DNA of 64,000 bases, taken from Hyphomicrobiales bacterium. Its GTDB lineage: Bacteria; Pseudomonadota; Alphaproteobacteria; Rhizobiales; Rhizobiaceae. This document shows positions 8,580 to 17,510 of this stretch, piece by piece. The stretch covers positions 1 to 64,000 of the forward strand of contig UCJU01000011.1 of NCBI GenBank assembly GCA_900472925.1, read 5' to 3'. The position numbers and the translations under genes were made by a program. The notes under the pieces were generated by a model. The model saw nothing but the letters and a program-made list of their open reading frames with translations. It was not told the DNA's origin and did no database searches. Every line of letters starts with the position of its first letter. Position 1 is the first letter of the stretch.

Positions 8580-10203
8580 TAAGAATATCCTGCTCATCGA
8601 GCCGGGCTACAAAAACAAGTATCCGCCGTTGGGCCTGATGAAGATTGCCCAGTACCATGGTCCCCGTGGCAAGCGTGACCGCGTGCGTTTCATCAAGGGG
8701 GAAGACCGCTCGGTGATGAACGAGGCTTGGGACAGGATCTATATCACCACGCTGTTTTCCTTCGAATATCCAAAGATCTCCCAATCGATCGACTTCGCTC
8801 TGGAGGTTGCCAACGGCCAAGCAGATAAGGTCTTCGTCGGTGGTATTGCCGCGTCCCTAATGCATGAGCGATTTCTAGACGAGCGTCGTTGGCACGGGAT
8901 CCGGTTCATCAAAGGGCTGCTCTCGGACGCACCTGCTGTGTCCCTGCAACTCGATGAGTTCTCGGAGGAACTCTATTCCAACGACACAACTGGCCGGCCT
9001 ATCGAGGATCTCGTTCCAGATTACGATATTCTTTCTCAGATCGACTACCGCTATCCGGTACGAGACGCGTATTTTGCGTATACGTCACGCGGCTGCATCC
9101 GGAAATGCCATTTTTGCGGCGTGCCGAAGCTTGAGGGGATGCAACGCGATACCGAGTCTTTAACAGATCTGGTACGCGCCATTGATGAGCATTACGGTCC
9201 GCAGAAAGACTTGATCCTCATGGACAACAATGTTGTCGCCTCAGCAAGGTTCAAAGAAATTATTGCCGAAATCCGTGATCTTGGATTCGTGCCGGGCGCG
9301 AAGCTGCTCAGGCCGGGTGCTAAGGTTGCTGTGCAACGCCGGGTCGATTTCAATCAAGGCGTTGACGCACGCATCTTGTGCAAAGATCCAATGTATTTGC
9401 GAGAACTAGCAACAATCTGCCTTAAGCCGCTGCGTATTGCGTTCGATCACCTTGGTGTCAAAAAGCCATATGAGCAGGCAGTGCGCTACGCGGCTGAATA
9501 CGGACTGACAGAGTTGTCGAACTACATGCTTTACAACTTTCATGACGGCCCGGAGGATCTGTTCGAGCGCATGCGTTTGAACGTCACCCTCAATGAAGAG
9601 CTCGGCATCCGTATCTGGTCGTTTCCGATGCGCTACCAGCCCACCAACCGTCCTAACCGCGGACATATCGGTGAAAAGTGGTCGCGTTATCAACTCCGAT
9701 CGATGCAGATCGTCCTGCAAGCGACCCATGGGATCGTTAGCGGCGCGCCGGATTTTTTCAAGCACGCATTCGGCGACACGTTCGAGGACTATGCGCGCAT
9801 TCTGATGATGCCACACGATTTCATATTCAACCGAACCTGGTACGAGCGGTACGATCAGGATCAGAAACTCTACGAGTTTAAGGCCGAGTTTGCCTCGCTA
9901 GATAGCTACGAGCAGGCGGAGCTCATGGAACTGCTCTCGTCTCGCGACCCCCGGGAGTTCGTTATGCTGAGCGATTTTGCTGCCAACGATAAGGTCCGGC
10001 GTATCCTGCGCTTCTATATTCCGGCGTCTAAGGACGAACTCACTACAATCTGGGCCACGCAGAAAGAACTGATCCGTCTGGAGTCGATGTCCGACCTCGG
10101 ACTGGCGGAAGACGAACGTGTTGAGGACGCAGGCCTCGACTATGATGAGGAGAGCCTCATCATTACGGCAGAGTTGCAGCCGAAGCAGAGGATAATCGCA
10201 TGA
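8572..10203 (+). CDS. B12-binding-type radical SAM enzyme
   Basis: This 543-residue protein has an N-terminal Rossmann-like, cobalamin-binding-type domain (residues 5-26, ILLIEPGYKNKYPPLGLMKI; then VFVGGIAASL near 87-96) without a DxHxxG base-off motif. A radical SAM domain follows with CIRKCHFC (C175, C179, C182) to hold a 4Fe-4S cluster and cleave S-adenosylmethionine. The C-terminal 150 residues are unassigned. The reaction is unknown; class members methylate, methylthiolate or rearrange substrates. It overlaps the DGQHR gene upstream and the GHKL ATPase downstream (ATGA at 10200), so it belongs to the same coupled unit. That position makes modification of DNA, RNA or a nucleotide an attractive inference. 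Confidence 0.8.
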   Translation: MANKNILLIEPGYKNKYPPLGLMKIAQYHGPRGKRDRVRFIKGEDRSVMNEAWDRIYITTLFSFEYPKISQSIDFALEVANGQADKVFVGGIAASLMHERFLDERRWHGIRFIKGLLSDAPAVSLQLDEFSEELYSNDTTGRPIEDLVPDYDILSQIDYRYPVRDAYFAYTSRGCIRKCHFCGVPKLEGMQRDTESLTDLVRAIDEHYGPQKDLILMDNNVVASARFKEIIAEIRDLGFVPGAKLLRPGAKVAVQRRVDFNQGVDARILCKDPMYLRELATICLKPLRIAFDHLGVKKPYEQAVRYAAEYGLTELSNYMLYNFHDGPEDLFERMRLNVTLNEELGIRIWSFPMRYQPTNRPNRGHIGEKWSRYQLRSMQIVLQATHGIVSGAPDFFKHAFGDTFEDYARILMMPHDFIFNRTWYERYDQDQKLYEFKAEFASLDSYEQAELMELLSSRDPREFVMLSDFAANDKVRRILRFYIPASKDELTTIWATQKELIRLESMSDLGLAEDERVEDAGLDYDEESLIITAELQPKQRIIA

Positions 10204-11774
10204 CTTTGGAAACAGCCGCGCGGTTGAGCCGGGCAGCACTTTTGGCGGCAAAGAGCTCTGGCGAGGCAGAGGCCCTTGAGGAAATCGTGATAGGTCGTGA
10301 TGTACTCGAACTGGTTTCCAGTGCGATGTACATCGACCCAATGACGGTCTACCGTGAATACGTGCAGAACGCAGCAGATGCGCTCGACGACGCGCGCAAG
10401 CAGGGCTTGCTCCAACCTCAAGAAGAAGGTGAGGTCTTTATAGCCATCGATCCCGTGGCGCGATCGATCCGAATCCGTGATAACGGGACCGGTTTGTCCA
10501 ATACTGATTTCCCACGTAAGATGGCCGCTCTCGGCGCAAGCGGCAAGCGCGGAACGAGTGCACGCGGGTTCCGGGGCGTCGGGCGGCTTGCAGGCCTTGG
10601 CTACGCTCAAGAGCTTGTATTCCGGTCAAAAACGGCTTCAGACCGGACTGTTTCTGAGTTGACGTGGGATTGCCGGAAACTGAAGGCAGTGCTTCGGGAG
10701 GGAGAGGGCGATATTCAGGATCTTATCCGGTCTGTTGCGACGCTTCGAAGACGTAGTTCGGAGAACTATCCCGACCGGTTCTTCGAGGTCGAGCTTCGTG
10801 GCGTCATGCGCCTTCGCAGCGACCGTTTGATGAGCCCGGCTGCGGTTCACGATTACCTTGCGCAGGTGGCACCCGTCCCGTTTGCTCCAGAGTTTAGTTT
10901 CGGGGCCGAAATACGAGATGCGCTGGCAGCCGTTGTCGATCTCGGCGAGCTTACAATTCTCGTTGAAGGAACTGAGCGCCCGGTGTATCGGCCTCATCGA
11001 GACGTCTACCAAGAAGATGGCGGTAAAGCCATTTCTTTCGACCGATTGTCGGTGAGCAAAATTTCGGGGATTGATGGTGACATCGCAGCTGTGGCCTGGG
11101 TGCTTCATCACGACTACGAGGGAGCCCTTCCAAACGGAGCTGGCGTCAAAGGCCTAAGACTGCGGAGCGGCAACGTCCAAATTGGCGAGCACTTTTTGCT
11201 TGAAGAGCTTTTTCCTGAAACACGGTTCAATGCGTGGTCCGTTGGTGAAGTCCATGTCGTTGATCGGAAGATAATTCCAAACGGTCGGCGTGATCATTTT
11301 GAGCAAAATGCACACTATCATAATCTGACCAACCAGTTGGCGCCAATCGCACGGGAAATTTCAAAACACTGCAGGACGAGTTCTGTACGACGCAAATGGG
11401 AGCGTGATTTCAATCTGAGCGCAAATACCGTTAGAGAAGCACTAGATGTCATCGCGCAAGGGAGCCTTGCCGCTGACGGTCAAAGACAGGTCGCTCTGTC
11501 TGCAGACCAGGCTTTAATGAAAATGGAGAAGATTTCTAGAATGGAAATCTTTGCTGACGAGCCAGCGCCCCAGCGGGAGGTGATCGCGGACTTGCGAGAG
11601 AAGCTTCAAAAGGCCATGTCCGACGAGAACCCAGTGTCTTCTCCCCTCATGCGTTTGCCTGAAGAGGAACGACAAAAATATGAAAGCTTTTTTGAGCTAG
11701 TGTACGAATGCTCCGTTAACCGGAACGCAGCTAAAGCTCTTATAGATAAGATCTTGATGCGGCTTGGTAGTTAG
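10200..11774 (+). CDS. GHKL (Hsp90-like) ATPase 1
   Basis: This 524-residue protein has an N-terminal GHKL ATPase domain. The N box is REYVQNAADALDD (52-64, with E53, N57 and D60), the G1 box DNGTG (94-98), and the glycine-rich lid GFRGVGRLAGLG (123-134). The middle (about 200-390) resembles the Hsp90/MutL transducer region, and the C-terminus is helical. It begins within the stop of the radical SAM gene. GHKL ATPases in defence operons work as ATP-driven clamps or sensors. A paralogue with the same boxes follows at 13770, separated by a PIN-like nuclease gene. Confidence 0.82.
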   Translation: MTLETAARLSRAALLAAKSSGEAEALEEIVIGRDVLELVSSAMYIDPMTVYREYVQNAADALDDARKQGLLQPQEEGEVFIAIDPVARSIRIRDNGTGLSNTDFPRKMAALGASGKRGTSARGFRGVGRLAGLGYAQELVFRSKTASDRTVSELTWDCRKLKAVLREGEGDIQDLIRSVATLRRRSSENYPDRFFEVELRGVMRLRSDRLMSPAAVHDYLAQVAPVPFAPEFSFGAEIRDALAAVVDLGELTILVEGTERPVYRPHRDVYQEDGGKAISFDRLSVSKISGIDGDIAAVAWVLHHDYEGALPNGAGVKGLRLRSGNVQIGEHFLLEELFPETRFNAWSVGEVHVVDRKIIPNGRRDHFEQNAHYHNLTNQLAPIAREISKHCRTSSVRRKWERDFNLSANTVREALDVIAQGSLAADGQRQVALSADQALMKMEKISRMEIFADEPAPQREVIADLREKLQKAMSDENPVSSPLMRLPEEERQKYESFFELVYECSVNRNAAKALIDKILMRLGS

Positions 11775-11813
11775 CACCGCGAGGACAATAACTCTACTTG
11801 AAAAGGTCGCAGT

Positions 11814-13751
11814 GTGCCTCACCAAAATAAAGCAAGACAAATCCGACCGCGAGTGCGGGTCGATCGGACGAGGCAATGGAATGGTGCCCTGATCGGCGGA
11901 GATCCGGAAAATGCGGACGATTACGTTCTGCGCCTCACGCGACTGCTTTCTGAGGCCCACGCCCATCTTTATTTCGACACTTCGTTTCTCATGTGGCTTG
12001 CGAAGGCGGGTGGGCCTGCTCGCGCCCAGTTTCTTGAATGGCAGCGTTCAGTCCGCGGCGCAAGGTTCCACGTGCCACTATGGGCGGCCCACGAGTTCTT
12101 CAAGCATCGGCTGAAAAAAACTGTCAAGAGCGAATTTTCAGCCGACGTGAAGGCTTTCGAGAAGGCTGTCTCTAATTTGTATGAAAAGCTACGGCTTTCT
12201 TCTTGCGACGACTTGTTTGGTTTTAAAAACAGCGGTGACCTGTTTCTTGAGGAGTACACTCGCACTATTCAGCCCCTCCGGGCCATGCTGCAACTTGCTC
12301 AGCAGTCAGAGCAGTTTGAGAATGGTGTGCAGATAGTTTCGAATTACATTGATGAACACCTGCTTTCGGGACCGCTGGATGAAGTCATTCTCAACGTTGA
12401 CTTCGATGAGCGCGTCCGCAACAGAGGGGTTATTCCTCCCGCGTTCAGGGATGCCCACAAAAGAAATGAACGCCGCGCTGAAGGCTCCGGTGACGACGAG
12501 CAGGCCGCGGGGGACAACAGTTTCGGAGACTTAGTGTTCTGGCGTGAAGTCCTGAGGCATGCATCATCTGTGCGAGCGACGTCTGTCATCATATTGACGG
12601 CAGACCGGAAGAACGATTGGTTCGAAAACCAGCACGGAGACAAAGGTTTGACTGAGACCGTGCGTCGTCTCGTGCAGAAACCCAGACCCGTTCCAGCGCC
12701 CCATCCGCTGTTGAGACGAGAGGCCTTCGATAAGGGCATCCGCGATCTCATCCTGTTGGATCCCATGTATTGCGGTGTTCTATTAGAAGGGGCAGGTCAA
12801 GATTACAGGAAATTTGCAACAGCAGCTCTTGATACCCAGCTACCAAAGCTGCCTGGCAAGCCTACGGCTGCGCGCAGTTGGGCAACGCGCTTTGGCGCCG
12901 CCGCCGCTGTCCTCGGCGGCAATGTAGAGGAGGCAGACGACGGTGACTTAGACGCCGGGGCACCTTTCTTGAATGAAAAGCTACTGGATGCTTCAGCACT
13001 CCAAATAGCAAGCCTGACGTCCACAGTCTCGGTCTCAAAGAAGGTTGGAAAACTGTTGTCGGAGTTCGCGAGCTCGAATGTGGTTAGGCGAGCTGATTTC
13101 CTCGGGACGCTGGACTGGAGCGACCTTCAGGAATGGGAAGCCAACAGTCTCATCTCACTTGGACGCACAATTCTGCGGATGGCGGAAGCCGGCGATCCTC
13201 CCTCCGTGGAGTTTCTGACCCGTTTTCGTGATTTGGCACCCATGCTATCTGAATACGTGCGCGAGACATTATATTTTGGGGCACTCGGGGCCGTATATTT
13301 TACCGATGCTGGTGCTCTTTCTCATCCATCAAATTCTCCAGCTTCGGTCTTGTTGCTGGATTTGGTCACGCTCCCTGAAGTTCAACATACAGTATCGGTG
13401 CTTGGTGAGGCTCTGGCAGATGTCGACCTTCTTTACAGGCCCGGAGAAGGCAAGTTGGTGCTTGAACTCGAGGTTGTGGCCAAGCCATCCGCCAACAATA
13501 AGGGCAAAGCCGACTTGCAGGCGATCAAACTAGCGGGCGTAAATCTGATCACGACCCTGCAAGACGAGATGCCGCTTCAATTTACAACACTATTGGGGAA
13601 GCCAGATGAGCCTTTCGACGTAGAGATTGGAACGCTGGTCGACTTGGTTTCACGGTATCATCGGCTGCCACGGCAGCTCATCAAAGTTAACATCGGTGTC
13701 GACCAGCTGGTTCGCGTGCCGCAGTATGCTGGCGTCGAACTCGACATCTAA
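11814..13751 (+). CDS. PIN-like nuclease-domain protein (PIN_8/DUF4935 type)
   Basis: This 645-residue protein starts at GTG with AAAAGG upstream. The first 270 residues fit a PIN-like nuclease of the PIN_8/DUF4935 type: LYFDTSFLMWL (D55), WAAHEFF (E94), GDLVFWREVL (D239) and IILTADRKNDW (D264), giving the expected set of acidic metal ligands. A long helical insert at about 110-230 is usual for this type. The C-terminal 370 residues are unassigned. Ribonuclease or deoxyribonuclease action is inferred. It sits between two GHKL ATPase genes, 39 and 18 bases away, which suggests that the ATPases regulate it. Confidence 0.72.
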   Translation: MPHQNKARQIRPRVRVDRTRQWNGALIGGDPENADDYVLRLTRLLSEAHAHLYFDTSFLMWLAKAGGPARAQFLEWQRSVRGARFHVPLWAAHEFFKHRLKKTVKSEFSADVKAFEKAVSNLYEKLRLSSCDDLFGFKNSGDLFLEEYTRTIQPLRAMLQLAQQSEQFENGVQIVSNYIDEHLLSGPLDEVILNVDFDERVRNRGVIPPAFRDAHKRNERRAEGSGDDEQAAGDNSFGDLVFWREVLRHASSVRATSVIILTADRKNDWFENQHGDKGLTETVRRLVQKPRPVPAPHPLLRREAFDKGIRDLILLDPMYCGVLLEGAGQDYRKFATAALDTQLPKLPGKPTAARSWATRFGAAAAVLGGNVEEADDGDLDAGAPFLNEKLLDASALQIASLTSTVSVSKKVGKLLSEFASSNVVRRADFLGTLDWSDLQEWEANSLISLGRTILRMAEAGDPPSVEFLTRFRDLAPMLSEYVRETLYFGALGAVYFTDAGALSHPSNSPASVLLLDLVTLPEVQHTVSVLGEALADVDLLYRPGEGKLVLELEVVAKPSANNKGKADLQAIKLAGVNLITTLQDEMPLQFTTLLGKPDEPFDVEIGTLVDLVSRYHRLPRQLIKVNIGVDQLVRVPQYAGVELDI

Positions 13752-13769
13752 GCAAAAGGAGATCGATAG

Positions 13770-15419
13770 ATGGCGATCACGTCCAGAGCAAAACCTCGTA
13801 ACCAGGCGAAGGCGGTTCCCACGCCTTTGATTGGTTCATATCTGCTCGAATCGATTACGACCGGGATGTACGGCGAACGTAAAAATGCCATCAGGGAGTA
13901 CGTTCAAAATAGCTACGATGGCATTGAGTCAGCGATCGAAGCAAAGGTACTTCGCCCAGGTTCGGGAAAAGTCACACTAACTCTTTCCCAAAATAGCAGA
14001 AACTTAGTGATTCTCGACAATGGTGCTGGCCTTCCATTCCGCGTGGCGGTCAATACATTAACGGCGGTTGGAGCCTCAAGGAAGGAGAGGGGGCGGCAGG
14101 CAGGATTTCGTGGTATCGGTCGTCTAGCCGGAATCGCGTTTTGTAAAATCCTTCGCTTTCGCACCAAAGCGGCGGGCGATAGCGTCGAGACCATCGTCGA
14201 ATTCGATTGCGAGCAGTTGCGGCGAGGGATGTTAAGCTCGGGGCGAAAGCCAGCGGCGGAGCTGATCACTGCGTGTACGACCTACGAACAGCCGGACGTA
14301 TCAGACCTGAAGGCACATTATTTCGAGGTTTCTCTCCTCGGGTTGCGGAACGCTCCTGCGGAAGCTACCGACCCTCTTCAGCTTAAGGCTTTCTTATCGC
14401 AGGTTGCTCCGGTCGATTTCCATCCGGATTTTAAAACATTCCGTGATCAAATCCTCGAGGAGGTGGGCCAGCTAGAAACGCCAGATATCGCTGAAGCGCC
14501 GGATGAAGATGACGAGGAAGCGCCCGACTGGTCGGTGCTGGAGGACGACGCCAGCACGATGCTGGAGCGGATACCCTTTAGTTACATATCGGTGTTGATC
14601 CGAAGCGGCATGCCGGTTCGCGAAGAGCAGATTTTTAAGCCGTTTCGGCCGAGGCTGGGAGTGGACGATAGCGACAATGTTCCGCTCACAAACGTGACGG
14701 TTCATACCGGAGAGGCTGGGGCGTGGTGGGGCTGGATTGGTCACAAGACTAAACCTGGCGAGTTCCAGGACGACGCGGTAAGCGGTCTTCGATTCCGGTT
14801 GAAGAATATCCAGATCGACGGAAACGAACTCATCACACTTGTACCCACGACAAATGAGATGCGGTCAGCGTTCCGTTGGTCAAATTGGTTCGTGGGCGAA
14901 ATTTACATCGACCCACGCGCGGTTGTTCCAAATGCCCGGCGCGATAATTTTGAAGAAGATCCGCGGTGGCTTGGCATTCGTGAAGAGCTTGATGTCGTGT
15001 GCAAAGACCTTACCGCTGAGGCACGGAAAGTTTCCAGAGAGCATCAAAAGTCTGTAGAAGTCTTAGACGACAAGGCAGAAAAGCTTCGAACCGCTTATCT
15101 CAAGACCGTTAACGCTAAGAATTTCGACGTTAAGAAAGCTGAGAAACTTCTTCGAGACAGTGAAACCCTGCAAAAAGACATCGAGAAAGCTAGCACGGGT
15201 GCGCCGTCATCAGAGCAACTACGCCTCAAGTCCATGACGAAGGAACTCACTCAAATACGGGTTGGGATTCTTGAACAGCCTAAGACGCCTGAATACGACC
15301 GCTTTCGCGCAACAATCAGGGCGGAATTTCTGAAGGTGACATTAGCTGTTCTAAATAAGTATTTGGAGATTGACGACTTCGAGGATGTTAAAGAGGAACT
15401 GGAAAACAAGCTTCGCTAA
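13770..15419 (+). CDS. GHKL (Hsp90-like) ATPase 2
   Basis: This 549-residue paralogue of the protein at 10200 starts at ATG behind AAGGAG. The N box is REYVQNSYDGIES (42-54, with E43, N47 and D50), the G1 box DNGAG (83-87) and the lid GFRGIGRLAGIAF (112-124). An acidic stretch (about 236-255, EDDEEAP) interrupts the transducer region. The last 150 residues are Lys/Glu-rich and probably a coiled coil. It closes the plus-strand operon; nothing related follows. Together with ATPase 1 it may form a heterodimer around the PIN-like protein. Confidence 0.82.
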   Translation: MAITSRAKPRNQAKAVPTPLIGSYLLESITTGMYGERKNAIREYVQNSYDGIESAIEAKVLRPGSGKVTLTLSQNSRNLVILDNGAGLPFRVAVNTLTAVGASRKERGRQAGFRGIGRLAGIAFCKILRFRTKAAGDSVETIVEFDCEQLRRGMLSSGRKPAAELITACTTYEQPDVSDLKAHYFEVSLLGLRNAPAEATDPLQLKAFLSQVAPVDFHPDFKTFRDQILEEVGQLETPDIAEAPDEDDEEAPDWSVLEDDASTMLERIPFSYISVLIRSGMPVREEQIFKPFRPRLGVDDSDNVPLTNVTVHTGEAGAWWGWIGHKTKPGEFQDDAVSGLRFRLKNIQIDGNELITLVPTTNEMRSAFRWSNWFVGEIYIDPRAVVPNARRDNFEEDPRWLGIREELDVVCKDLTAEARKVSREHQKSVEVLDDKAEKLRTAYLKTVNAKNFDVKKAEKLLRDSETLQKDIEKASTGAPSSEQLRLKSMTKELTQIRVGILEQPKTPEYDRFRATIRAEFLKVTLAVLNKYLEIDDFEDVKEELENKLR

Positions 15420-15600
15420 TAGCGCACCCCCTTCCTCGACAACGCCGCTAAGACCAGCAGATGCAGCGCCACTATTGAGTGACTATCATATGTGCCGGTT
15501 CCTTAATCATGCAGGCGTTCATATTTCAAAACTGCGTCATCCCGTTGCATGGCGCCATTTCAACCAAGTTGGTCCATATCTTAACGAATTCATATGTTTA

Positions 15601-15906
15601 GAAGATCCGGTTCGAAGCGGCAAGCCCTATGCTTGGGAGTTCAGCCGCGCCGGAACGATCATCGAATCCGGCCCGACCGGGTCTCTGGCGCTCGATGATC
15701 ATGAACTGATGCTCGAGGCAGCACTTTCGGGCGTGGGGCTGGCTTATGTCTGGGAGGAACGGGCGCGTCCCCATGTCGGGAATGGCAGTCTGGTCGAGTG
15801 CCAAGCATCCTGGAGTGCACCCGAGGACTGACTTTATCTCTATTACCCGACGCGGAAATACCTGTCCGCTGGCCTGCGCGCCGTCATCGAAGCGCTGCGC
15901 GTCTAA
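15601..15906 (+). pseudogene. LysR-type regulator C-terminal fragment with nonsense mutation
   Basis: The frame from 15601 (GKPYAWEFSRAG, then DDHELMLEAALSGVGLAYVWE) is the end of a LysR substrate-binding domain. It runs into TGA at 15829-15831 directly after SAPED and then continues in the same frame with LYLYYPTRKYLSAGLRAVIEAL up to TAA at 15904. Family members have tryptophan (TGG) at the TGA position, so this is a nonsense change in a fragment that has already lost the HTH and most of the effector domain. The 180 bases before it look like unrelated filler. Confidence 0.75.
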
Positions 15907-15944
15907 ATGGAGGGGCCGCCGGTGGTTCAGATCCTCTCAGGCCT

Positions 15945-16421
15945 TCAGTATTTTTCCGACCTGTCTTCGGGCGTCATCCGAGCGATGATCCCGATAAGGT
16001 TTCTCACAGCTTCTTGCGGGAGCCTTCGCGTCAGGTGAGATAGCTCAAGGTGATCATTCGCTTCTTCCGGTGTTCGTCCATAGAGATGAGGAGCAACTGC
16101 AAACAGCATGTCGATTGGTTGGAAACCAAGAAGCTCGCAGAGGTGGATCATCCGTGTAACCGTCATCCGCGAAAACGCGCGCTCGTATCGACCGTACACG
16201 GCTGTCGAGAGACCGACCATAGAAGCAAATTCTTCTCTGGTGAGCTTTTCGTCTTCGCGAGCTTTGCGCAGGAACGCAGCAAGTCTCTCGTCCATCTCCT
16301 TGAAACTCACGATACCTTCGAACCCTGGTCGGCGATATAGTGGGCGGTCCACCTCTTCATCAGTGGTCTCAACGAGGCCCTTTGAACTCTTATATTTGAT
16401 TAGGTCCCGCGTTTCCGACAT
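15945..16421 (-). CDS. XRE-family HTH transcriptional regulator
   Basis: This 158-residue protein has an N-terminal extension of about 45 residues and a Cro/C1-type HTH at about 45-105 (LRKAREDEKLTREEFASMVG followed by STAVYGRYERAFSRMTVTRM). The C-terminal tail is helical (EAVRNLIGIIARM). I prefer the ATG at 16421 with GGGAGG upstream; a TTG three codons earlier is weaker. It lies between the defence-like operon and the transfer module and could control either, or the small divergent frame at 16461. The operator is not identifiable. Confidence 0.75.
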   Translation of the reverse strand: MSETRDLIKYKSSKGLVETTDEEVDRPLYRRPGFEGIVSFKEMDERLAAFLRKAREDEKLTREEFASMVGLSTAVYGRYERAFSRMTVTRMIHLCELLGFQPIDMLFAVAPHLYGRTPEEANDHLELSHLTRRLPQEAVRNLIGIIARMTPEDRSEKY

Positions 16422-16460
16422 CACCCTCAACCTCCCACAACTCTGCTTTCTGAGTGGTAT

Positions 16461-16803
16461 AATGAACCAAGTGAACGAGTTGGCTATCGCTCAGTTCCAA
16501 GAATCAACAGATCGCTTTTTGTATCAATTTGGGGGTAAAGATAACAATGGGCGACAAGTTGCAAAGTTAGCCAACTTGGCGGAGTTGACAGTCGAATATT
16601 TACAGTGCCAACCGACGCAATATAGCGTCATTTCGAGAATATCCAGCTATTTAGTTGTCATTGAAACTAGAGCCGAATTGTCATCTTTGCGGTCGAAAAC
16701 ACCCTCCAATGCGGTTTTATCTTCGATCCACCCAAAATATTGCGGTCATCTCGCACGCGATAGCGTTTCCGGATATCCTAATACAGTTTGCAACGTGAAC
16801 TGA
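16461..16803 (+). CDS. Hypothetical small protein divergent to XRE regulator
   Basis: An ATG at 16461 opens a 113-residue frame (starting MNQVNELAIAQFQES) with mixed helical and polar sequence and no motif that I recognise. It diverges from the XRE gene with 39 bases between the start codons. It has no clear ribosome site and the composition is more AT-rich than the neighbours. It may be a genuine partner of the regulator or non-coding sequence. Confidence 0.3.
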
Positions 16804-17038
16804 CGACTGAGCGCCAAAGTTTTTTTATCCCATTTGGATAAGGAAAACACTTCTTCCTTGCCGCTTGTTCCGTGGGCCAGTCACCCTTATCGGTTACATT
16901 CTTCTCCTTCAGCATTCGCATCAAAAATGGAGTTTTCAGTCGGGGAAGGTCAATACCGACTGACGCCGCTTGCGGGGCAAAAAACAACTCCGAGCGCGCC
17001 GCCCAATGCAACGCCACAAAGGAATATTGGATCAAGGA

Positions 17039-17506
17039 TCAATACCCGTTGTCCCGCAAGTATTGGTCTATAGCCGTCTTGATGATAACCGTCATTTTGA
17101 TTTCATTTTCGACTGCCGCTCGGGCGAGCCGTTGTTTGGTATCGAAGTCTAGAGGGCAATTTACGAAGTGCTTGCTTTCCCTCGCTTTGGACTGCTTTAG
17201 GTCCTGTAAGCGCAGTCTCGACGCCTCTTGGCGCAGAGCTCGTGTTGTGGTTCGCTCCCGGCGAACGTCCTTATCGGCGGAAATCAGCGTCCCACCTTGT
17301 TGGTTCGGGCTTGCTTTGCCGTCGGCTTTAGGGGCGGGAGCGCTCGCATTCGTGTCCGTCGGCTCTATGTGCGCGGCGTTCTTGTGAACGACGATCTCAG
17401 GAGTAGCCGGATCTGCCTGAGACGCAGGCTGGCTGACTTGTGGCTCCTGGCGCGGCTTGCGAGGCGCAACCGCGAAATCTGTTACGCTAGTATCGCGTTT
17501 AACCAT
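17039..17506 (-). CDS. Ribbon-helix-helix-type partner of the ParA-like ATPase
   Basis: This is a 155-residue protein with a long disordered N-terminus rich in Pro, Ala, Ser and Asn (1-75), a basic stretch (VRRERTTTRALRQEASRLRL) and a C-terminal segment (112-153: HFVNCPLDFDTKQRL, then MTVIIKTAIDQYL) that fits a ribbon-helix-helix DNA-binding domain. It starts five bases after the ParA-like gene ends, so the pair forms one unit, as with VirC1/VirC2 or ParA plus a small centromere-binding protein. It probably binds DNA near the transfer origin or a partition site upstream of the pair. Confidence 0.6.
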   Translation of the reverse strand: MVKRDTSVTDFAVAPRKPRQEPQVSQPASQADPATPEIVVHKNAAHIEPTDTNASAPAPKADGKASPNQQGGTLISADKDVRRERTTTRALRQEASRLRLQDLKQSKARESKHFVNCPLDFDTKQRLARAAVENEIKMTVIIKTAIDQYLRDNGY

Positions 17507-17510
17507 CGCA

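Noticed and set aside
3438-15419. Assignment of the operon to the Dnd or Dpd DNA-modification systems
   Set aside because: A DGQHR protein and an SNF2 motor are shared themes, but no cysteine desulfurase, PAPS-reductase-like DndC, DndD/E, SspBCD or TGT-like DpdA is present.
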